Source: an uncultured Planctomycetaceae bacterium (GTDB lineage Bacteria; Planctomycetota; Planctomycetia; Pirellulales; Thermoguttaceae). From it: a stretch of DNA of 10,693 nucleotides. The position numbers were made by a program, and so were the translations under genes. Every line of letters begins with the position of its first letter. Within the stretch, counting starts at the first letter, position 1. Shown here piece by piece: positions 7,052 through 10,693 of this stretch. Location of the stretch: assembly GCA_947307005.1 (NCBI GenBank), contig CAMZHY010000086.1:1-10693 (forward strand), read 5' to 3'. The notes beneath the pieces were generated by a model that did no database searches, had not been told where the DNA came from, and saw nothing but the letters and a program-made list of their open reading frames with translations.

Positions 7052-7843
7052 ATGACGAAACGAACGAGAAGAATTGCAATAACGGGACTGTGCGCGGTCG
7101 TCTTGACCGCGAGCCAGTTTTGGGGCGTCGCCGTCAAGAGCGCGCGCGCTGTCGAAGGAACAAAGGTGGAGACGAACGCCGTGAAGAACGATCCTAACGC
7201 GAAACTAATTGACGTTCCATACCTGAATCAGCTTGACGTCGTCTACGGCTGCGAGGCGGTGAGCGCGACAATGGTTCTGCAGTTTTACGGCTGCGACGTT
7301 ACGTGGAAAGAATTTACCGACGACTATCTTATCAAGAAACCGTGGCGCGTCGATGAGAACGGCGTTCGCTTCGGTCCCGATCCTTTCGCCGCTTATCCAG
7401 GCGATCCGTACAAGGACGAAGGGCCAAACTGCGGATACGGTTGTTACGCTCCGTGTCTCGCGAAATCTATGAACAAGGTTCTGCCTAGCGACAAATACGT
7501 CGCCGTCGACACGAGCAATCTCAAACTCGTCGATCTTGTCGCCAACTATATCGATCAAGGCCAGCCCGTATTGATTTGGGCGACGATGGACATGGCGCCC
7601 GCTAGACTTACGACGAAGTGGACGATCGATTACGTCGACGAGAATTCCCATTTCCGCATTGGCGACGTCTTTACTTGGAACGGCAACGAGCACTGCCTTG
7701 TTCTCGTCGGTTACGACGCGGATCGCTATTTCTTCAACGACCCGTACAAGAATCACGGGCTGATCGGTTACGACCGCAAGACCGTCGAACAGAGATTCCT
7801 CGAACAGGGTTCGCATTCGGTCGTCGTACGCAAAGTCGAGTAA
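7052..7843 (+). CDS. Exported C39-like (Peptidase_C39_2) cysteine peptidase
   Basis: This 263-residue protein has a Sec-type signal peptide (residues about 1-33, ending SARA). The mature part has the C39-like papain fold landmarks: VPYLNQL (55-61), catalytic Cys in YGCEAVSATMVL (C67), catalytic His in EHCLVLVGYD (H214) and the third residue Asp in FNDPY (D230). It would act in the periplasm or outside as a peptidase, and the target is unknown. It has no ABC transporter partner or bacteriocin precursor nearby, so the leader-peptide-processing role of classical C39 domains is unlikely. An insert at about residues 97-135 carries three closely spaced cysteines (C127, C131, C135). The ATG is chosen because the signal peptide starts there. 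The best ribosome site, GTAGGGGA, is 12 nt upstream and weak in spacing. A strong terminator follows directly. Confidence 0.85.
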   Translation: MTKRTRRIAITGLCAVVLTASQFWGVAVKSARAVEGTKVETNAVKNDPNAKLIDVPYLNQLDVVYGCEAVSATMVLQFYGCDVTWKEFTDDYLIKKPWRVDENGVRFGPDPFAAYPGDPYKDEGPNCGYGCYAPCLAKSMNKVLPSDKYVAVDTSNLKLVDLVANYIDQGQPVLIWATMDMAPARLTTKWTIDYVDENSHFRIGDVFTWNGNEHCLVLVGYDADRYFFNDPYKNHGLIGYDRKTVEQRFLEQGSHSVVVRKVE

Positions 7844-7869
7844 CGCGATCCGCCCGCGGCAAGGTTCAG

Positions 7870-7915
7870 CGCGCTTCCCCTGGTAGACGTCGACGAAGGG
7901 GAAGCGCGTTTTTTT
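7870..7915 (+). terminator. Intrinsic terminator of the C39 peptidase gene
   Basis: A perfect 11-bp stem (7870-7880 with 7898-7908), built on CGCGCTTCCCC, encloses a 17-nt loop and is followed at once by seven T residues (7909-7915). It lies 26 bp past the C39 stop and 4 bp before the stop of the convergent hydrolase gene. On the - strand it lacks a T-tract. Confidence 0.93.
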
Positions 7916-7919
7916 ACGC

Positions 7920-9200
7920 TTAATTCTCTTTCGGTTCGACTCCGACCCAGTTGTGCGCGTCTCCATAGCGCTGAATCGCTTCGGCGGCAGGTTGATTCGG
8001 ACGGAAACTGTGTTCGGTGAAGAAAACCTGCCCCGAGACCTCGGGGGACGCCGCCATGTACTCGAGCTGACGGTCGAGTTCTTTAAGATCGCGCCACGCT
8101 TCCGATTTTGATTTGGGATCGAGCCGATACGCCGCGATTCCAACGTAAAGTTTGACGTTCGTTTCCGCCACGACGTCGGACCACCAGTCGGTAAGAATCG
8201 AGAAGTCCGCGATTTTAAAGCCGATTTCCCAGTAGATTTGGGGAATGACCGCATCGATTTGCTCTTCCTTGACCCACTTGCGAACGTCGGCGTAAAGGTT
8301 GAAGTAGCATTGATTTCCGCGCGTCTCACTCCCGAGGGGATGGCTTTCTTTGTTCGCCCAAATTCCCGCCGGGCTCACGCTCCAGACGACGTCTTTGCGA
8401 ACCTTGTGAAGTTCTCGATGGACGTCGGAAATGAAGAGGTTGACGTTGTCGCGCCGCCAGTCTTCGATGTTGTCGATTCCACGGTTGTATTTTTCGAACG
8501 TTTTGGCGTCTTCGTCAATCTTGCGTTCAGGATAGAAATAGTCGTCGATATGGACGCCGTCGACGTCGTAGTTTTGGACGATTTCAACAATTCCTTTGAC
8601 GACGTGCTTTCTCGCGGCGGGGATTCCCGGGTTCAAATAGTAACGGTCGCCGTGCTTGAAGGTCCAGTTCGGATGTTGACGCGCGGGATTGTCTTCCGCT
8701 AAATCTTCCAACTCTTTCTTGCCAACGGTCACGCGGTAGGGGTTAATCCACGCGTGAAGCTGCAAACCGCGCTGATGCGCCGCGTTGACCCAATAACCGA
8801 GGACGTCGAAATCTTGATCGGGCGCCTGTCCCTGCTTGCCGGAAACGAATTCGGAGCGAGGATAGAGTTTCGACGGATAAAACGCGTCGCCCATCGGTCG
8901 CACCTGCAAGAAAATCGCGGTGAAACGGAGTTTAACGGCGCGATCAAGGATTTCGTCCGCCTCTTTTGCGAGCTGTTCGGCGCTTAATCCTCTTTTGGAC
9001 GGATAGTCGATATTGGAAACGGTCGAGACCCAAAGACCTCGAAACTGACGACTTTGACGCTCGTAATCCTGCTGGGTCGGGGTCTTAAGGGATTGCGCCG
9101 ATTCTTCCTGCGCGGCAGTCAAGCGAGGAATCAAAAGGACCGCGCTCAGGAGAACCACGAGCGTGGAGAACGTCAAAAGATTAGAACGATCGCGTTTCAT
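7920..9200 (-). CDS. Exported GHL10 (former DUF187) glycoside hydrolase, YngK/DigH-like
   Basis: This 426-residue protein has a signal peptide (residues about 1-30, ending LTAAQ). The rest is a GHL10 TIM-barrel hydrolase with landmarks in order: RGLWVSTVSNIDYPS (54-68), QVRPMGDAFYPS (99-110), LHAWINPYR (148-156), YYLNPG (187-192) and the acidic strand-end motif DGVHIDDYFYP (214-224, D219 and D220), then SVSPAGIWANKE and VIPQIYWE. The E. coli relative DigH (YddW) cleaves denuded peptidoglycan glycan strands during division, so a wall-remodelling role in the periplasm is a reasonable inference. I place the start at the ATG at 9200, directly before a signal peptide. The frame stays open 90 nt further to 9290, but that stretch reads as non-coding and would bury the signal. 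It is convergent with the C39 gene and divergent from the GGQ protein gene. Confidence 0.92.
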   Translation of the reverse strand: MKRDRSNLLTFSTLVVLLSAVLLIPRLTAAQEESAQSLKTPTQQDYERQSRQFRGLWVSTVSNIDYPSKRGLSAEQLAKEADEILDRAVKLRFTAIFLQVRPMGDAFYPSKLYPRSEFVSGKQGQAPDQDFDVLGYWVNAAHQRGLQLHAWINPYRVTVGKKELEDLAEDNPARQHPNWTFKHGDRYYLNPGIPAARKHVVKGIVEIVQNYDVDGVHIDDYFYPERKIDEDAKTFEKYNRGIDNIEDWRRDNVNLFISDVHRELHKVRKDVVWSVSPAGIWANKESHPLGSETRGNQCYFNLYADVRKWVKEEQIDAVIPQIYWEIGFKIADFSILTDWWSDVVAETNVKLYVGIAAYRLDPKSKSEAWRDLKELDRQLEYMAASPEVSGQVFFTEHSFRPNQPAAEAIQRYGDAHNWVGVEPKEN

Positions 9201-9283
9201 TTTAGTAAACCTGTAAGCATCTACGCTGGAGGGGACGAGACGGAGAAACGGACGCGCTGACGCCCGGGAAACTCCGGAAATTG

Positions 9284-9318
9284 TCGGCAAGAGGAGCGCC
9301 GCGTCGTCTTCTTGCCGA
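9284..9318 (-). other. Inverted repeat in the leader of the GHL10 hydrolase gene
   Basis: TCGGCAAGA (9284-9292) and TCTTGCCGA (9310-9318) form a perfect 9-bp inverted repeat with a 17-nt loop. It lies between the predicted promoter and the start codon, about 85-118 nt before the ATG, and has no T-tract after it. It could be an operator or a leader hairpin. Confidence 0.45.
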
Positions 9319-9355
9319 GGCCGCGCGCTTCCTGTCGAGTCTTAGACAAGGAAGA

Positions 9356-9384
9356 AAGATACACGAAAATAGGTCGATATTCAA
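9356..9384 (-). promoter_or_regulatory. Putative sigma70-type promoter of the GHL10 hydrolase gene
   Basis: On the - strand a -35 box TTGAAT (9384-9379), a 17-nt spacer and a -10 box TATCTT (9361-9356) are seen. Each box has two mismatches to consensus. The leader would be about 150 nt long and contain the inverted repeat at 9284-9318. Confidence 0.5.
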
Positions 9385-9417
9385 CGATCCGGGCGATTTT
9401 TTTAAAGACTCAATCGT

Positions 9418-9423
9418 TATAAT
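9418..9423 (+). promoter_or_regulatory. Perfect -10 box upstream of the GGQ protein gene
   Basis: TATAAT lies 54 nt before the chosen ATG, again inside CGTTATAATG. The -35 position (about 9395-9400, GATTTT) is T-rich but far from consensus. Predicted transcription from about 9430 excludes initiation at the upstream in-frame TTG (9442) with a normal ribosome site. Confidence 0.55.
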
Positions 9424-9477
9424 GAAGAGCGACGCGTCGGTTTGACGCGAACAGAACGGCGACGCCCGAGGAACGAT

Positions 9478-9996
9478 ATGAGAAAATCCCTTGTGTACTT
9501 ATCCGCGGAAGAACTTGAAAAACGCTGTCGATTCGAGACGCTCCGACGTTCGGGACCCGGCGGGCAGAATCGCAACAAGGTTGAGACGGGCGTTCGCTTT
9601 TACCTCGACGAATTAGGACTCGTTGGAGAGGCGACGGAACGTCGCTATCAGGGAGAGAATCGTAAAATCGCGCTCCAGCGGTTGCGATTGGAACTTGCGC
9701 TGACGGCGCGCGAGGTTCCGGCGCTAGAGGGAGAGTCCCCTCTTTCCGACTTCAAGTGGTTTGACCGCCTTGTCGGGGGCAAGTTGCGCGTTTCATCGGA
9801 AAGTTTCGACTACCCAATCCTTGTCGCGGAATTTTTCGACGTCTACGCCGCGACGGAGGGACGGCTTGCCGAAACGGCGGCGCTTCTTCATACGACTTCG
9901 AGCCAGATCGTCCGTTTCCTCAGCCAAATTCCCCGCGTCCTTGAAGCGCTCAACGGCATGAGGGCGCGCGAGGGACTTCCGCGTCTTCGCGCTTGA
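9478..9996 (+). CDS. Peptide chain release factor-like (RF-1 domain, GGQ) protein
   Basis: This 172-residue protein has a single class I release-factor catalytic domain (about residues 8-85) with the GGQ motif in RRSGPGGQNRNKVET (23-37, GGQ at 28-30). The GGQ loop reaches the ribosomal peptidyl-transferase centre and hydrolyses peptidyl-tRNA. Without the codon-recognition domains of RF1/RF2, it most likely acts in ribosome rescue or recycling, like ArfB or the bacterial homologues of mitochondrial ICT1. It lacks the Lys/Arg-rich C-terminal tail of ArfB. Instead, residues about 100-172 form a predicted helical region with a helix-turn-helix-like stretch (AETAALLHTTSSQIVRFL) and end in EGLPRLRA. 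The ATG is chosen over the in-frame TTG at 9442 because GAGGAA sits 6 nt upstream of it. It is convergent with ispH, 28 bp away. Confidence 0.88.
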   Translation: MRKSLVYLSAEELEKRCRFETLRRSGPGGQNRNKVETGVRFYLDELGLVGEATERRYQGENRKIALQRLRLELALTAREVPALEGESPLSDFKWFDRLVGGKLRVSSESFDYPILVAEFFDVYAATEGRLAETAALLHTTSSQIVRFLSQIPRVLEALNGMRAREGLPRLRA

Positions 9997-10005
9997 AGAA
10001 GGGAA

Positions 10006-10026
10006 AACGGCGCGTAACGCGTCGTT
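10006..10026. terminator. Putative short hairpin between the convergent GGQ gene and ispH
   Basis: AACGGCGCG (10006-10014) pairs with CGCGTCGTT (10018-10026) around TAA, with one mismatch that is a G-U pair in the + transcript. It overlaps the ispH stop codon. On the - strand it is followed by TTCCCTTCTTC, so weak termination of ispH is possible. Neither side has a good T-tract. Confidence 0.35.
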
Positions 10027-10693
10027 AGACGTCCTTTAGAAATTGAGCGCAGGTTTGCACGATGATATCGGGCGCGCTCGCTCCCGATGTGAGGAGCACG
10101 GAAGAATCGGGCGTAAGCCTGCCCCAAGGGATATCTTCAATTCCGTCGATCAGAACGGCGGGCACTCCGACCGATTTTGCGACCTCGGCGAGTTCGCGAG
10201 AGTTGGAGCTGTTCGGACTGCCGACGACAAGGACGACGTCGTGCCCCGGCGCGAGACGTCGCACGGCGTCTTGACGCATTCGCGTTTCATCGCAGACGCC
10301 TTGACGTTCAGGCTCTTTGATTCCCGGAAACTTCAAACGAAGCGCGGCGACAATCTTATCCGCCTCCATAACGGAGAGGGTCGTCTGCATGAGGTACGCG
10401 AGTTTCCGACGCGGAGGTATTTCCAGTTTTTCGACGTCTTCAACGCTCGAAACGAGCGTCGCCGCTTCCGGCGCCTCGCCAAGCGCGCCGACGACTTCGT
10501 CGTGCCCGAATTTGCCGATGAATACGACTTGATATCCTGAATCGGCAAGGTTGCGCATCTGTCGGTGCAAATAATGGACCCGAGGACACGTCGCGTCCAC
10601 CGTCTTCAGTTTTCGTCGCGCCGCTTCTTCCCGGATTTCAGGCGAGACTCCATGGGCGGAGAAAAGCAACGTCGCGTTGTCTGGAACAACGTC
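10025..10693 (-). CDS. ispH: 4-hydroxy-3-methylbut-2-enyl diphosphate reductase (IspH/LytB), 5' truncated
   Basis: The last 222 residues of IspH are present, and the start lies beyond the window end. IspH is the final enzyme of the MEP pathway. It uses an iron-sulfur cluster to reduce HMBPP to IPP and DMAPP in the cytoplasm. Visible are FSAHGVSP (fragment residues 11-18, substrate-binding His14), the cluster cysteine in VDATCP (C36), GHDE (63-66; His64 and the proton-donating Glu66 equivalent), MQTTLSV with the conserved Thr, the second visible cluster cysteine in GVCDET (C134), NSSNSREL and TSGASAPD near the C-terminus. The first cluster cysteine would be in the missing N-terminal part. All visible key residues are intact, so the enzyme looks functional. 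It faces the GGQ protein gene tail to tail. Confidence 0.96.
   Translation of the reverse strand, partial: DVVPDNATLLFSAHGVSPEIREEAARRKLKTVDATCPRVHYLHRQMRNLADSGYQVVFIGKFGHDEVVGALGEAPEAATLVSSVEDVEKLEIPPRRKLAYLMQTTLSVMEADKIVAALRLKFPGIKEPERQGVCDETRMRQDAVRRLAPGHDVVLVVGSPNSSNSRELAEVAKSVGVPAVLIDGIEDIPWGRLTPDSSVLLTSGASAPDIIVQTCAQFLKDV

Noticed and set aside
7052..7843. Bacteriocin-export (C39 ABC transporter) interpretation of the peptidase.
   Set aside because: There is no fused transmembrane or ATPase domain, no double-glycine precursor nearby, and the protein has its own signal peptide.
7205..8329. A 374-codon open frame on the - strand spanning the C39 peptidase antisense and the end of the GHL10 gene.
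   Set aside because: It crosses two well-supported genes and their terminator, is rich in Arg/Ser in its first part, shows no family motif, and is explained by the GC-rich codon pattern of the true genes.
9201..9290. N-terminal extension of the GHL10 hydrolase to an ATG at 9290.
   Set aside because: It would place 30 non-hydrophobic residues before an evident signal peptide, and it spans the leader inverted repeat region. The ATG at 9200 fits better.
9442..9477. TTG start for the GGQ protein 12 codons upstream.
   Set aside because: There is no ribosome site, and it is too close to the predicted transcription start. The ATG at 9478 has GAGGAA at good spacing.

Overview
The window looks like a chromosomal segment of a moderately GC-rich, Gram-negative-type bacterium. 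A planctomycete, perhaps a host- or gut-associated one, fits best. The support is the gene mix: a Tat-exported phosphoesterase with a LamG-like tail, a BNR-type sialidase of the kind common in that phylum, a release-factor-like GGQ protein with a helical C-terminal tail, a GHL10 hydrolase and the MEP-pathway enzyme IspH. The lineage call is inference from family distribution and codon habit, not from a marker gene. I see no tRNA, rRNA, CRISPR array, insertion sequence or phage gene.

Layout. Positions 2-466 (+) hold the 3' end of a CbiO/EcfA-type ABC ATPase, closed by a perfect 14-bp hairpin that appears to terminate transcription from both sides. Positions 567-5339 (-) hold three same-strand genes, in transcription order: an unrecognised single-pass membrane protein with a long Asn/Gln/Ser-rich exported region, a sialidase-like exoglycosidase, and a Tat-dependent metallophosphoesterase with FN3-like and LamG-like domains. 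Gaps of about 100-110 bp separate them, so they may share a transcript, but this is not certain. Positions 5585-6736 (-) hold a DegT/DnrJ/EryC1/StrS sugar aminotransferase with a good sigma70-type promoter, transcribed alone. Divergent from it, 7052-7843 (+) is an exported C39-like cysteine peptidase followed by a textbook terminator. Convergent to that, 7920-9200 (-) is an exported GHL10 (YngK/DigH-like) glycoside hydrolase. Divergent again, 9478-9996 (+) is a release-factor-like GGQ protein, and it converges on ispH (10025 to beyond the window end, -).

How the genes fit together. Five of the eight genes encode proteins predicted to be exported or membrane-anchored (phosphoesterase, sialidase, Asn-rich protein, C39 peptidase, GHL10 hydrolase), so the centre of the window concerns the cell surface, periplasm and glycan handling. 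The flanks are housekeeping: metal or vitamin import, translation rescue and isoprenoid synthesis. I found no clear multi-gene novel system. The most unusual items are the Asn/Gln-rich membrane protein, the tail of the GGQ protein and the Cys-rich insert of the C39 peptidase.
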